Assembly (NCBI GenBank): GCA_016285355.1
Contig: JAEEQP010000022.1
Coordinates: 1 to 61,447, forward strand
Reading direction: 5' to 3'
Length of the DNA stretch: 61,447 nt
Source: Bacteroidales bacterium
GTDB taxonomy: Bacteria > Bacteroidota > Bacteroidia > Bacteroidales > F082
A program made the position numbers and the translations under genes. Positions 36,955 through 46,404 of this stretch are shown in pieces. The first letter of the stretch is position 1, and each line of letters starts with the position of its first letter. The notes under the pieces were generated by a model. The model worked only from the letters and a program-made list of their open reading frames with translations. It did no database searches and was not told where the DNA came from.

Positions 36955-37194
36955 ATGAAAGTAGAAATCATATCACCGAACGAGACGTTGTATTCCGGCG
37001 AGGCCACTGCGGTCACCGTGCCGAGCAAGATGGGGCCTTTCACCTTGTTGGAGCATCATGCCGCCATCGTCGCTATCCTTGAGGCTGGCAAAGTCAGCTT
37101 CACCAACAGCAAAGGCGAGCGTCAGGAGTACGCCATCAAAGGCGGCTTCGTCGAGAACCACAACAACCTACTGACCATCTGCGTTGAATTATGA
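36955..37194 (+). CDS. atpC: F-type ATP synthase subunit epsilon, short form
   Basis: 79 residues, covering only the N-terminal beta-sandwich (MKVEIISPNETLYSGEATAV, GPFTLLEHHAAIVAIL). The C-terminal two-helix domain that inhibits ATP hydrolysis in E. coli (139 residues total) is absent. It should still couple rotor to ring. The start lies 12 bases after atpD, and the end overlaps the next gene by 4 bases (ATGA). Confidence 0.93.
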   Translation: MKVEIISPNETLYSGEATAVTVPSKMGPFTLLEHHAAIVAILEAGKVSFTNSKGERQEYAIKGGFVENHNNLLTICVEL

Positions 37195-37586
37195 AGAAGG
37201 ACGTATTGACAAAATATTTGGCCATTTTCCTGCTCATCTGCATCGTCTTGGATGGCATCCTGCTCTGTTTCTTCGCCGAGAGACCTTGGTGGAACAACTG
37301 GATGATCACAGGTCCCAACCTCTTCATGATTTTGGGTGCCTTCTACTGCCATCTGATGAAGAAAAACGTGGATAAAAACCCCAACAAGCTCACTTGGCTT
37401 TTGGTTTACAAAGGTATCAAATTAGTGCTGACTGTGGCCATCCTCGTCCTTTACATCCTCTTCGTCAAGGAAAACGGCAGAGCTTTTGTCATCGTCACCG
37501 CTGCGGCCTACCTCATTGCGCTGGCGGCGGAGACCTTCGTCTACAACCATTATATCAAGAAACAGTACAAAGAAAACAAAGCATGA
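37191..37586 (+). CDS. Four-helix membrane protein in the AtpI-like position of the F-ATPase operon
   Basis: 131 residues with four membrane helices (about 8-28, 38-55, 70-92 and 98-115) and a Lys-rich C-terminus. Position directly before subunit a, with ATGA overlaps at both ends, is where atpI lies in many bacteria, and AtpI helps assemble the c ring. The sequence is not clearly AtpI, so the role is inferred from place and topology. Confidence 0.7.
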   Translation: MKKDVLTKYLAIFLLICIVLDGILLCFFAERPWWNNWMITGPNLFMILGAFYCHLMKKNVDKNPNKLTWLLVYKGIKLVLTVAILVLYILFVKENGRAFVIVTAAAYLIALAAETFVYNHYIKKQYKENKA

Positions 37587-38689
37587 GAAATGTTTTGAAA
37601 TATATCATCTTTTCGCTTCTCTTGGCTTGGATGACCTTGGTGCCAACGCAAAGCTATGCACAGGACACCGAAGAACCCAAGAAAGAGAAGTTCGACGCCA
37701 AGTCGTTCATCTTCGGCCACACGGGCGACAGCTATTGTTTTCATATCACGGAAATCAACGGCGAGCCCATCTGCGTGTGGCTGCCTGTCATGGTGAAATG
37801 CAAGGACGGCGGCAGTTGGCATTGCTTCTCGTCGAAGCACATCTGCGAGTTGAAAGGTGAGGAGACCTTTGAGCACAATGGTGCCCATTTCCGCATCGAA
37901 CCCATCAAGGCTGCCAAATACCCGGGCAAGTTGGTGGAAGTGAAAGCCGACGGCAGCCTCTCGCGTCCCTTCGACATCTCGTTCACCAAGAACGCCTTCG
38001 GCATCTTCCTCGTCTGCGCCTTCCTGTTGGCTTTCTTCCTGCCCGCAGCACGTAAGTACAAGAAAGACCCCATGGGCCAACCCACGAAATACCAAGGCTT
38101 GGTGGAGTGGCTGACCTACACCGTGTTGGACGGCATCATCCGGCCCAATGTCCCTGAGAAGAAAGTGAAGAAATTCGCACCTTATTTATTAACGGTGTTC
38201 TTCTTCATCTTCTTCGCCAACCTTTTCGGCCTGATTCCGTTCTTCCCCTTCGGAGCTAACGTGACGGGCAACCTGAGCATCACCTTGGTCTTGGCACTGT
38301 TGACCTATTTCTTCGTGAACGTGTTCGGCAACAAGCACTACTGGAAGGACATCTTCTGGCCCGATGTGCCTGTCTTCCTGAAGGCCATTCCTTTGATGCC
38401 TATCATCGAGCTTATTTCCACCATCACCAAACCCTTCGCCCTGATGGTCCGTTTGTTCGCCAACATTCTTGCCGGACATATCGTCATCATGGTGTTGATG
38501 GCTCTGATTTTCATCATCGGCGGCATGTATGGCGCGGGCATGGGCGGTGTGATGAGCATTGTCTCCATCTTTATGAGTATCTTCATGACGGCCTTGGAGC
38601 TGCTTGTGGCATACATCCAAGCCTACGTCTTCACCATATTGTCATCGCTGTTCATCGGCATGGCACAACATGAACCTGAACATGAGTAG
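37583..38689 (+). CDS. atpB: F-type ATP synthase subunit a
   Basis: 368 residues from ATG 37583, overlapping the previous stop by ATGA. A signal-peptide-like start (MRNVLKYIIFSLLLAW, then QSYAQ) and a periplasmic domain of about 110 residues precede the membrane part, an extension seen in Bacteroidetes. The core has five to six helices with the essential Arg in LMVRLFANILAGHIV near 290. Subunit a provides the ion half-channels. Compared with E. coli (271) the extra length is the N-terminal domain. Confidence 0.96.
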   Translation: MRNVLKYIIFSLLLAWMTLVPTQSYAQDTEEPKKEKFDAKSFIFGHTGDSYCFHITEINGEPICVWLPVMVKCKDGGSWHCFSSKHICELKGEETFEHNGAHFRIEPIKAAKYPGKLVEVKADGSLSRPFDISFTKNAFGIFLVCAFLLAFFLPAARKYKKDPMGQPTKYQGLVEWLTYTVLDGIIRPNVPEKKVKKFAPYLLTVFFFIFFANLFGLIPFFPFGANVTGNLSITLVLALLTYFFVNVFGNKHYWKDIFWPDVPVFLKAIPLMPIIELISTITKPFALMVRLFANILAGHIVIMVLMALIFIIGGMYGAGMGGVMSIVSIFMSIFMTALELLVAYIQAYVFTILSSLFIGMAQHEPEHE

Positions 38690-38765
38690 GAATGTTGAAT
38701 GCTGAATGCTGAATGTTGAACTAAGAATTTTGAATCTTTGAATATTAAATCTTTAAATCAAACAA
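38690..38765. repeat. AT-rich short tandem repeat between atpB and atpE
   Basis: Units such as TGAATGC/TGAATGT followed by TTTGAAT/TTAAATC types. Same class as 21479, 27137 and 47884. Confidence 0.6.
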
Positions 38766-38788
38766 TAAACACTTAAACTTTAAAAATC

Positions 38789-39034
38789 ATGTTATTATCA
38801 ACCATCCTTGAAGCGGTATCGTATGTGCCTGGTTTGGCCGCCATCGCCGCTTCCATCGCAGTCATCGGCGCCGCTTTCGGCATTGGTAAAATCGGTCAGT
38901 CAGCCATGGAAGCTATGGCTCGTCAGCCCGAGGCCGCAGGTCGTATCCAATCGGGTATGATCATCGCCGGCGCTCTCGTCGAAGGTGCAACACTGTTCGC
39001 CATCGTCGTGTGCCTGTTAGCCGCCCTCGGCTAA
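38789..39034 (+). CDS. atpE: F-type ATP synthase subunit c
   Basis: 81 residues, two helices. The loop is ARQPEA and the ion-binding Glu lies in AGALVEGATLFA near residue 65. The Gln in helix 1 and the Ser after Glu that make sodium-binding c rings are not present (Ile and Gly instead), so H+ is the likely ion. This contrasts with the V-type K subunit at 21045. Confidence 0.96.
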   Translation: MLLSTILEAVSYVPGLAAIAASIAVIGAAFGIGKIGQSAMEAMARQPEAAGRIQSGMIIAGALVEGATLFAIVVCLLAALG

Positions 39035-39054
39035 AGTCTGGGGCATTGCCCTAA

Positions 39055-39183
39055 GACGCGAGACTTAGAGACTATGACTTGTGACAATGACAATGACAGC
39101 TTCAATAAAACATGAGACTTTATACCTTATGTACAAGCGGTCATAGTCATAGTCATCAGTCATAGTCAAAAAAGTCCCGCGTC
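39055..39183 (+). repeat. Extended palindromic element, gac/gtc family, copy D
   Basis: Starts GACGCGAGACTT and ends AAAGTCCCGCGTC, with inner repeats (GACTATGACTTG, then CATAGTCATAGTCATC) that pair in part. It fills the gap between atpE and atpF. Longer and looser than copies A to C. Confidence 0.65.
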
Positions 39184-39222
39184 AAAAAACGTAATCTATT
39201 TACAATCGAAAAACACTGAAAA

Positions 39223-39726
39223 ATGGATTTATTTCTTCCCGAAAGTGGATTAGTGATATGGATGCTCATAGGCTTCCTCATCGTCTTTGTCATTCTGGCT
39301 AAGGTGGGCTGGCCGATGATTATGGGTGCTGTCGAGCAACGTAACACGCATATTGCCGACTCGCTCTTGGCCGCCGAAGAAGCCAACAACGCCCTCGCCG
39401 GCATTGAGCAGAAACGCCAGGAGACCATGGCGGCGGCACAGGCCGAGCAAATCAAAATCATGAAGGAGAGCCAGGACTTGAAGACCCAGCTCATCGAAGA
39501 GGCGAAGACGCAAGCCCGCCTTGAAGCCGAGAAGATTGTGGCCGATGCCCGCCTGAAGATTGAGAAAGAGCAGGCCGAAGCCATGGCGCAAATCAAGAAC
39601 GAAGTCATTGCCCTCTCCGTCGACATCGCCGAGAAGCTCCTGCAACGTGAACTGAGCGACAAGAAGTCGCAGGGCGACTACATCGAGCAACTGCTCAAGA
39701 ACAACCAACCCCGCATTGAGGCTTAA
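39223..39726 (+). CDS. atpF: F-type ATP synthase subunit b
   Basis: 167 residues. One N-terminal membrane helix (SGLVIWMLIGFLIVFVILAK), then a long charged coiled coil rich in Ala, Glu and Lys. Subunit b is the peripheral stalk that holds alpha3beta3 against rotation. Length is normal (E. coli 156). atpH follows after 3 bases. Confidence 0.95.
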   Translation: MDLFLPESGLVIWMLIGFLIVFVILAKVGWPMIMGAVEQRNTHIADSLLAAEEANNALAGIEQKRQETMAAAQAEQIKIMKESQDLKTQLIEEAKTQARLEAEKIVADARLKIEKEQAEAMAQIKNEVIALSVDIAEKLLQRELSDKKSQGDYIEQLLKNNQPRIEA

Positions 39727-39729
39727 ACT

Positions 39730-40269
39730 ATGGACAACGGAAGAATATCGGTGAGATACGCGCGGGCTTTGTTCCAACTGGCTCAGGAACAGCATTGTGA
39801 GGATGCCGTTTACGACGGTCTGACACGCTTTGCGCACAATTACCTCTTGGCCATCGCCCAATTCAACGAGGTGCTGGCCGATCCTATTGTGGCGCAAGAA
39901 GAAAAGGTGAAGTTGATAGAGATGGCCATTGGCGAGCCAGTGCATGATACACTGAAGCAGTTCATCGCCTTTGTGGTCGACCAGAAACGCGAAGACAAGA
40001 TGTTCTTCATCGCCATGAAATACATGGAGATGTACCGCACCAAGCACAACATCTTGCATACGCATGTCACCACAGCCACCGAACTGTCTGATGTCACCTA
40101 CGACAAAATCAAGGCCTTCATCAAGCAGACTTTTGATGCCGATGCCGAGATGGATATCCACATCGATCCGAGTCTCATCGGCGGCTTCATCCTCGACATT
40201 GAGAACTCGCGGATGGACGCAAGTGTCGCAGGACAGCTTAATGCATTGAAAAACAGATTAAAGCAATAG
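39730..40269 (+). CDS. atpH: F-type ATP synthase subunit delta
   Basis: 179 residues. RISVRYARALFQLAQEQ at the start and DPSLIGGFILDIENSRMDAS near the end are the OSCP/delta signatures. The subunit links the b stalk to the top of F1. A cluster of three short hairpins (40280-40360) follows before atpA. Confidence 0.95.
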   Translation: MDNGRISVRYARALFQLAQEQHCEDAVYDGLTRFAHNYLLAIAQFNEVLADPIVAQEEKVKLIEMAIGEPVHDTLKQFIAFVVDQKREDKMFFIAMKYMEMYRTKHNILHTHVTTATELSDVTYDKIKAFIKQTFDADAEMDIHIDPSLIGGFILDIENSRMDASVAGQLNALKNRLKQ

Positions 40270-40279
40270 TATAAGTTCT

Positions 40280-40360
40280 GGCGGATTTGATATCCACCAG
40301 CATCGAAAAGGGGATTTGAAATCCCCAAGTTCAACTCCGCCGGATTGCAAATCCGTCGGA
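40280..40360 (+). repeat. Three consecutive short palindromes between atpH and atpA
   Basis: GGCGGATTTGATATCCACC (40280-40298), GGGGATTTGAAATCCCC (40310-40326) and one built on CGGATTGCAAATCCG (40341-40355) flanked by TCCGC/GTCGGA. All share a GGATTTG-AAATCC core, so they look like copies of one small element. They might tune atpA expression. Confidence 0.75.
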
Positions 40361-40395
40361 ACCGAAGCAGAAAAAAGAGTATAAAACTAAGATAT

Positions 40396-41976
40396 ATGGC
40401 AAACATCAAACCAAGTGAAATATCAAGCATCCTGCAAATGCAGCTCCAGAACATGAGCAACAAGGTTCAGTTCGAGGAGATTGGCAAGGTGCTGCAAGTG
40501 AGCGACGGTGTGGCGCACGTCTATGGCCTCGACAAGGTGCAATCAAACGAGCTGGTCGAGTTCGAGAACGGCACCATGGGTGTGGTGCTCAACCTTGAGG
40601 AGGACAACGTCGGCGTGGTGCTGCTCGGTCCTACCGAGGGCATCAAGGAAGGCGAGACGGTGAAGCGTACCCAGCGCATCGCTTCCGTCATGGCTGGCGA
40701 GGGTCTGTTGGGCCGCGTCGTTGACGGTCTCGGCCAACCCATTGACGGCAAGGGTGCCATCCAAGGCAAGACCTACGAGATGCCCTTGGAACGCAAGGCC
40801 CCGGGCGTCATTTTCCGTCAACCAGTGAACCAGCCGCTGCAAACCGGTCTTAAGGCTATCGACGCCATGATTCCTATCGGTCGCGGCCAGCGTGAGCTCA
40901 TCATTGGCGACCGCCAGACCGGCAAGACCGCTATCGCCATCGACACCATCATCAACCAGAAAGACAACTTCAAGAACGGCGACCCGATTTATTGCATCTA
41001 CGTTGCTGTGGGTCAGAAAGGTTCCACCGTGGCCAATCTCGTGAAGACTTTGGAGCAGAACGGTGCCATGGACTACACCATCGTGGTCAGTGCCACCGCC
41101 TCCGACCCTGCCGCCATGCAATTCTATGCACCTTACGCGGGTGTCGCCATCGCCGAGTATTTCCGCGACACGGGCCGCCATGCTTTGGTCATCTATGACG
41201 ACCTCTCCAAACAGGCCGTGGCTTATCGTGAAGTCTCCCTGATTTTGCGCCGTCCCCCGGGACGTGAGGCCTATCCTGGCGACATCTTCTACCTCCACAG
41301 CCGTCTGCTGGAGCGTGCCGCCAAGATCATCAAGAACGACGATGTGGCTCGCCAAATGAACGACCTGCCCGACAGCATCAAGGACATCGTGAAAGGTGGC
41401 GGCTCCATTACCGCTCTGCCCATCATTGAGACGCAAGCAGGTGACGTGTCGGCTTACATCCCCACCAACGTCATTTCCATCACTGACGGACAGATTTTCT
41501 TGGAAACCAGCTTGTTCAATGCAGGTATCCGTCCCGCCATCAATGTCGGTATCTCGGTGTCTCGTGTGGGTGGTAACGCCCAAATCAAGTCTATGAAGAA
41601 GGTAGCCGGTACTTTGAAACTCGACCAGGCTCAATTCCGTGAGATGGAAGCCTTCTCAAAATTTGGTGCTGAACTTGATGCGGCTACGCTCGCCATCTTG
41701 GACAAAGGCCGCAAGAACGTGGAGTTGCTGAAGCAACCACAATACTCGCCCATGCCAGTTGAGAGACAGATTGCCATCATCTTCTGTGGTACCAATGGTC
41801 TATTGAGCAAAGTACCTGAAAACAAGGTGCTTGAGTTTGAAAAACAGTTCTTAGACATCATGGAAGTGAAGCACAAGGATGTGATGGCCCAACTGAAGGC
41901 CGGCAAGATTGACGACGACATTAAGGCTGTACTAAAAGAAGAAGCTTTGAATCTGAGTGAACACTTTAACGGATAA
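40396..41976 (+). CDS. atpA: F-type ATP synthase subunit alpha
   Basis: 526 residues from ATG 40396; the upstream frame reads through repeats. P-loop [15 protein letters not shown] near 172, ISVTD-like segment [14 protein letters not shown] near 355, and [13 protein letters not shown] near 385. It is the non-catalytic nucleotide-binding subunit of F1. Length is close to E. coli (513). Confidence 0.97.
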   Translation: MANIKPSEISSILQMQLQNMSNKVQFEEIGKVLQVSDGVAHVYGLDKVQSNELVEFENGTMGVVLNLEEDNVGVVLLGPTEGIKEGETVKRTQRIASVMAGEGLLGRVVDGLGQPIDGKGAIQGKTYEMPLERKAPGVIFRQPVNQPLQTGLKAIDAMIPIGRGQRELIIGDRQTGKTAIAIDTIINQKDNFKNGDPIYCIYVAVGQKGSTVANLVKTLEQNGAMDYTIVVSATASDPAAMQFYAPYAGVAIAEYFRDTGRHALVIYDDLSKQAVAYREVSLILRRPPGREAYPGDIFYLHSRLLERAAKIIKNDDVARQMNDLPDSIKDIVKGGGSITALPIIETQAGDVSAYIPTNVISITDGQIFLETSLFNAGIRPAINVGISVSRVGGNAQIKSMKKVAGTLKLDQAQFREMEAFSKFGAELDAATLAILDKGRKNVELLKQPQYSPMPVERQIAIIFCGTNGLLSKVPENKVLEFEKQFLDIMEVKHKDVMAQLKAGKIDDDIKAVLKEEALNLSEHFNG

Positions 41977-41977
41977 G

Positions 41978-42044
41978 ACGGAAGACAAAGGACGAAGGAC
42001 AAAAGACGGAGAACGTCTCAAGTCCTAAGTCCCAAGTCCCGAGT
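41978..42044 (+). repeat. Degenerate palindrome, gac/gtc family, copy E
   Basis: A run of GACGGAAGACAAAGGACGAA-like units is followed by AAGTCCTAAGTCCCAAGTCC and GAGTC. The base pattern (gac units, then gtc units) is that of copies A to D but pairing is weaker. It lies between atpA and atpG. Confidence 0.6.
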
Positions 42045-42058
42045 CAAAACAAAAACAA

Positions 42059-42931
42059 ATGGCATCACTGAAAGAAATACGGGCCAGAATCGTTTCCGTC
42101 AACTCGACGCAAAAAATCACGAGTGCGATGAAAATGGTGTCGTCGGCCAAGCTGAAGAAGACCGAAGGCATCACAACACGGTTTTTGCCCTACAAGAACA
42201 AACTAAGCGAGGCACTCTCCAACTACCTTGGCTCGCTTGAAGGCGAAGTCAGTATCCCCTTGGCGGAACATCGTGAGGTGAAAAAAGTCGCGCTGATGGC
42301 CTTTTCATCGAGTAGCGGACTGTGCGGTGTCTATAACTCCAGCATTTGCAAACTCTTCAAGCAAGTGTATGACAAATATGCTGAAAGCCTTGGTGCAGAG
42401 AATATTACCGTTTTTCTTGTGGGCAAGAAAATCAACGACTACGCCAAGAAATTCGGCATCAAGGTGGAGAAGACTTACGCACCTTTGGCCGAGAGCATGT
42501 CTTACGACTTGGCCATGGAAATCAGCGACATGATGGTAGACTTGTTCCTCACTCATAAGGTCGACCGTGTGGAGTTGGTGTTCAACCATTACAAGAACTC
42601 TGGTGTGCAAATACCTTCGCGTGAAGTGGTGCTGCCCTTGAAAGCCGTGGCTTCGAGCGAAGGTCCAAACTTCGACTACATCGTGGAACCCGACAAGGAG
42701 ACCTTTGTCAACGAGCTGATTCCCAAGGTAGTTCGCACCAACTTCTATTCTATCATGCTCGACACTCTCACCGCCGAGCACGGTGCCCGCATGACAGCCA
42801 TGCACATCGCCTCCGACAATGCTGACCAGTTGTCGCAGGAGCTAAAGATCCTGTACAACAAGGCCCGCCAGAATGTTATCACCAATGAATTGATTGACAT
42901 TGTGGGTGGTGCCGAGGCGTTGAATGGATAA
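42059..42931 (+). CDS. atpG: F-type ATP synthase subunit gamma
   Basis: 290 residues. Start ASLKEIRARIVSVNSTQKIT and end KARQNVITNELIDIVGGAEAL are the family signatures. Gamma is the rotating central shaft. It is the last gene of the operon; its stop codon is part of the 26-base arm of the nested palindrome that follows. Confidence 0.97.
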   Translation: MASLKEIRARIVSVNSTQKITSAMKMVSSAKLKKTEGITTRFLPYKNKLSEALSNYLGSLEGEVSIPLAEHREVKKVALMAFSSSSGLCGVYNSSICKLFKQVYDKYAESLGAENITVFLVGKKINDYAKKFGIKVEKTYAPLAESMSYDLAMEISDMMVDLFLTHKVDRVELVFNHYKNSGVQIPSREVVLPLKAVASSEGPNFDYIVEPDKETFVNELIPKVVRTNFYSIMLDTLTAEHGARMTAMHIASDNADQLSQELKILYNKARQNVITNELIDIVGGAEALNG

Positions 42932-43064
42932 GAGTTTCCCCTGCGGGGAATGGAGTTAGTTTTTTTAATATGCGGCGGCAGGTAGCACTTACAACTTGTA
43001 AATGCCATCAGCCGCCGCAGTTTACAAAATAATCGGCTCTCCATTCCCCGCAGGGGAAACTCTT
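42930..43064. repeat. Nested palindrome with perfect 26-base terminal inverted repeats
   Basis: Arms 42930-42955 and 43039-43064 are perfect reverse complements. Each arm also folds on itself (TTCCCC, TGC, GGGGAA). Inside are TGCGGCGGC (42971-42979) and GCCGCCGCA (43011-43019), and at the centre TTACAACTTGTAA. It fills the gap between convergent atpG and murF-alr and may act as a two-way terminator. It resembles a REP pair or a small non-autonomous element. Confidence 0.88.
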
Positions 43065-45545
43065 TTACTCCTGATAGTAAACTCGCTTGACCCGCTGCGA
43101 GACACGTGTCATGATTTCGTAAGGAATCGTCTGACAAGCTTTGGCAATATCATTGATGTCGTGCTCAGCATCAAAAATAACCACAGTGTCGCCTTCAACA
43201 GCCTCCACATCAGTCAAATCAAGCATACACATATCCATGCAAATGTCACCGACAATCTTCACAGGCTTGTCATGTACATAGAAGGTGCCATTGCCGTTAC
43301 CCAACAAACGCGAGAGGCCGTCGGCATAGCCAATGGGCACAATACCGATGCGCATATCGTGTTCGGCGTGGCCATGACGGTTGTAGCCGATGCTGTCGCC
43401 CGCTGGAATGTGTTTGATTTGGTTGATAGTAGTTTTCAATGAAACCACAGGCTGTAGCATGCCCTTGTCGGCCTCGCAGGTGGAGACGCCGTACAAGCCG
43501 ATGCCCAAACGCACCATATCGAACTGGTACTGTGGGAAACGTGAGATGCCAGCCGTATTGAGGATATGGCGAATCACATGCGGGAAAGCCTCCACAATCA
43601 TCTGACTACCTTCCTCGAAGTTATGGATTTGACTCAACGTGAAGGCATCCTCGGCAGGATTGTCGGCTGTGGCCAAGTGCGAAAACACGCTCTTCACGTT
43701 CAGCATTGGATTGGCCTGGATGCGGCGAATGAGTTCGGGCAACTCGTCCTTCGAAAATCCCAGACGGTGCATGCCTGTATCCAACTTGATATGCACATTC
43801 AAGGGATGCGCCTCAGGCAAAGCAAGATTTTCCATCGCTTTCTCAATAAAGAAAAGGTTCCGGAAACTAAACACTTCAGGTTCAAGGTGATACTTGATGA
43901 TATTGTCGTAGCTGTTCACCTCGGGACTCATCACCATGATGGGCAAGTTGATGCCTGCTCGGCGTAGTTCAACACCCTCATCAGCAAAGGCAACCGTCAG
44001 ATAATCAACATTATGGAATTGCAGAATATTGGAAACCTCCAAGTTGCCGCTGCCGTAGCCAAAAGCCTTCACCATCACCATCAACTTTGTCTCAGGCTTA
44101 ATTTTGGAGCGGAAATAATTCAGATTGCTGACCAAATGGTTGAAGTTGATTTCCAACACGGTCTCGTGCGCCTTTTCCTGTAACTCCATCCCGATTTGCT
44201 CAAACTCAAAGGCACGGGCACCCTTCAGCAAAATGGTCTGGTTGTTGAACTTCGAGAAAGGGAACTGTGCCAAGAAATCCGGAACATTCTTATAGAAATA
44301 AGTCTCCATCTCGAACTGATTGGACTGGCGCATAAGGGCTTCACCGATGCCAATTAGTCTGTCAACTCCTTTGTTTTTAAGCAGTTGCGCAATCTCCGTG
44401 TACAAATCCATTTCATTGCGTCCACTTTGCAGGATGTCGGACAGGATGACTGTATGGTGGCGGTGCTGGTGCTGATGCCGCATCACATCCAAGGCAATGG
44501 CCAAGGAGTTGATGTCGGAGTTATAGTAGTCGTTGATGATGGTGCAGTTGTTGACACCCGCCTTGATTTCGAGACGCATAGCGATGGAAACCAGTGATTT
44601 GAGTCGTTCTGCAATCACCTCTGGCTTCATCTGCATTATCAATCCGACGGCAATGCAATGGATGGCGTTTTCGACAGATGCTTTGTCCGCAAAGGGAATC
44701 GTAAACGACAGGTTTTCACCATGATAAGTGCAGGCAACTGTGGCAGTTTTTTCGCTTTTTGTTATTTCGCTGACAAACAGGTCAGCTTCCATGAATTTAC
44801 GGCTCCATGTGAAGAGTTTCACCTTTGAAGCCATCCCAGAACGGAGGACAACCTGCTGTATGTCAGAATAGTCCATGCAATATACCAACCGTTCGGCTTT
44901 AGTAAAGAGGTTCAGCTTCTCCCCCGCCTTTTGCACTCGGTTGATGAAATTCTCATCGTGGGCCTGCCCAATGTTGGTGAACACACCGATGGTCGGGCGG
45001 ATGATATCCTGAAGGTTCATCATCTCTTCGGGCTCGGAAATGCCAGCCTCGAAAATGCCCAAGGTGTTGGTCGGGTTCATTTGCCACACAGAAAGCGGTA
45101 CGCCCACCTGCGAGTTGTAGCTCTTGGGGCTGCGCACGATGTTGTATTCGGGACTGAGCATCTGGTAAAGCCATTCCTTGACGATGGTTTTGCCGTTGCT
45201 GCCTGTGATGCCGATGATAGGAATGTTGAACTGCCGACGATGATGCGCTGCAAGCATCTGCAAGGCTTTCAACGTGTCGGGCACCACGACAAAGGCTACG
45301 TCAAGATAGGTGTTCTCAGGTAGGTGACTTACCACAAAAGCGCGAACACCTTTTTCGTAAAGCTCGTCGATATAGCGGTGACCGTCGTTGCGGTTGCTCT
45401 TCAAAGCAAAAAACAGGGCCTGACTCGGGTCCATCAAATGACGACTGTCGATAAGCAAATCGCTGACCTTCAGATTCGCCTCCCCGACTAATTTTCCGTT
45501 GACAATCTCCGAAACTTCCTGTAAAGAATAAAACTGATGCTGCAT
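43065..45545 (-). CDS. murF-alr: Fused MurF ligase / alanine racemase
   Basis: 826 residues. The N-terminal part (about 1-450) is MurF: GITGSNGKTIVKEWL near 108, NDYYNSDINSLAIAL near 335. It adds D-Ala-D-Ala to UDP-MurNAc-tripeptide. The C-terminal part (about 455-826) is alanine racemase: VMVKAFGYGSGN with the PLP lysine near 492, KLDTGMHRLGF, and GIVPIGYADGL. It supplies the D-Ala. This fusion is typical of Bacteroidetes and puts two consecutive steps in one protein. It is divergent from pssA. Confidence 0.96.
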   Translation of the reverse strand: MQHQFYSLQEVSEIVNGKLVGEANLKVSDLLIDSRHLMDPSQALFFALKSNRNDGHRYIDELYEKGVRAFVVSHLPENTYLDVAFVVVPDTLKALQMLAAHHRRQFNIPIIGITGSNGKTIVKEWLYQMLSPEYNIVRSPKSYNSQVGVPLSVWQMNPTNTLGIFEAGISEPEEMMNLQDIIRPTIGVFTNIGQAHDENFINRVQKAGEKLNLFTKAERLVYCMDYSDIQQVVLRSGMASKVKLFTWSRKFMEADLFVSEITKSEKTATVACTYHGENLSFTIPFADKASVENAIHCIAVGLIMQMKPEVIAERLKSLVSIAMRLEIKAGVNNCTIINDYYNSDINSLAIALDVMRHQHQHRHHTVILSDILQSGRNEMDLYTEIAQLLKNKGVDRLIGIGEALMRQSNQFEMETYFYKNVPDFLAQFPFSKFNNQTILLKGARAFEFEQIGMELQEKAHETVLEINFNHLVSNLNYFRSKIKPETKLMVMVKAFGYGSGNLEVSNILQFHNVDYLTVAFADEGVELRRAGINLPIMVMSPEVNSYDNIIKYHLEPEVFSFRNLFFIEKAMENLALPEAHPLNVHIKLDTGMHRLGFSKDELPELIRRIQANPMLNVKSVFSHLATADNPAEDAFTLSQIHNFEEGSQMIVEAFPHVIRHILNTAGISRFPQYQFDMVRLGIGLYGVSTCEADKGMLQPVVSLKTTINQIKHIPAGDSIGYNRHGHAEHDMRIGIVPIGYADGLSRLLGNGNGTFYVHDKPVKIVGDICMDMCMLDLTDVEAVEGDTVVIFDAEHDINDIAKACQTIPYEIMTRVSQRVKRVYYQE

Positions 45546-45561
45546 GGTCTAAAAATTCCCG

Positions 45562-45569
45562 CAAAAATA
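45562..45569 (-). promoter_or_regulatory. Minus-7 box of murF-alr
   Basis: The minus strand reads TATTTTTG, 17 bases from the ATG, implying a short leader. Confidence 0.5.
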
Positions 45570-45611
45570 ACGCTTTTCTCGAATGCAATCGGAGCGTTCT
45601 GAAAAAATAAC

Positions 45612-45619
45612 TACCTTTG
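45612..45619 (+). promoter_or_regulatory. Minus-7 box of pssA
   Basis: TACCTTTG matches TAnnTTTG, about 45 bases before the pssA ATG, facing away from the murF-alr promoter. Confidence 0.55.
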
Positions 45620-45662
45620 TAGCAATAAATCGAAGATTCAACGAAGTTAAAATCACGACCTC

Positions 45663-46376
45663 ATGCAACTCAAGCAACACATTCCCAACACCATCACTTG
45701 CGGCAATCTCGTCTCAGGCTGTCTGTCCATCCTGTTCCTTACCCAAAACATGCCAGTCAAGGCGGCACTTATGATTTTCGTGGCCGGACTCTTCGACTTT
45801 TTGGACGGTTTTTTCGCCAGATTGCTCCATGCCCACTCCCCCATCGGAGCTGATTTGGACTCGTTGTCAGATGTGGTTTCCTTCGGCGTGGCACCAGGTT
45901 TTATCCTTTATTATCTGATGCACCATGCACATGATATACCGACCCTCATCCTACTCAATATCAATATATTACCATGCTTGGCCTTTTTGTTGCCTGTGTT
46001 TGCTGCCATCCGTTTGGCCAAGTTCAATATTGACGACACGCAAAAGACTTCTTTCTGGGGTTTACCCGCACCAGGCATGGCTATCTTCATAGCCTCGTTG
46101 CCCTTGGCACTCGCTCAGATGGGACACCTCAAAGACGATGCCTTAGGCTATTGGGCCTGCCTCGGCATCGCGCTCATCTTCTCATTTATGATGGTGAGCC
46201 GTTTGCGTTTTTTCTCTTTCAAGATGAAGTCAGTGAAATGGAAAGGCAATGAGGTTCGGTGGATTTTCTTGATTATCGCTGTGGCGGGATTCGGCGTGTT
46301 CAAATTCGTGGCGTTGCCTTTTGTGATGATACTTTATATACTGCTTTCGATTTTTTTCGCGGAGAAACTGGAGTAA
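45663..46376 (+). CDS. pssA: CDP-diacylglycerol-serine O-phosphatidyltransferase
   Basis: 237 residues with about seven membrane helices. The CDP-alcohol phosphotransferase motif DGX2ARX8GX3DX3D is complete (DGFFARLLHAHSPIGADLDS and on to D). The enzyme makes phosphatidylserine, the precursor of phosphatidylethanolamine, at the inner membrane. GLPAPGMAIF is also typical of PssA. It stands divergent from murF-alr and ends before the PIN toxin pair on the other strand. Confidence 0.93.
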   Translation: MQLKQHIPNTITCGNLVSGCLSILFLTQNMPVKAALMIFVAGLFDFLDGFFARLLHAHSPIGADLDSLSDVVSFGVAPGFILYYLMHHAHDIPTLILLNINILPCLAFLLPVFAAIRLAKFNIDDTQKTSFWGLPAPGMAIFIASLPLALAQMGHLKDDALGYWACLGIALIFSFMMVSRLRFFSFKMKSVKWKGNEVRWIFLIIAVAGFGVFKFVALPFVMILYILLSIFFAEKLE

Positions 46377-46404
46377 AAGAAATTAGCCATGTTATCAGAA
46401 AGGC

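Noticed and set aside
40543..41634. Long minus-strand ORF opposite atpA
   Set aside because: It is a shadow of a GC-rich, strongly biased coding sequence. It has no ribosome site or recognised domain.
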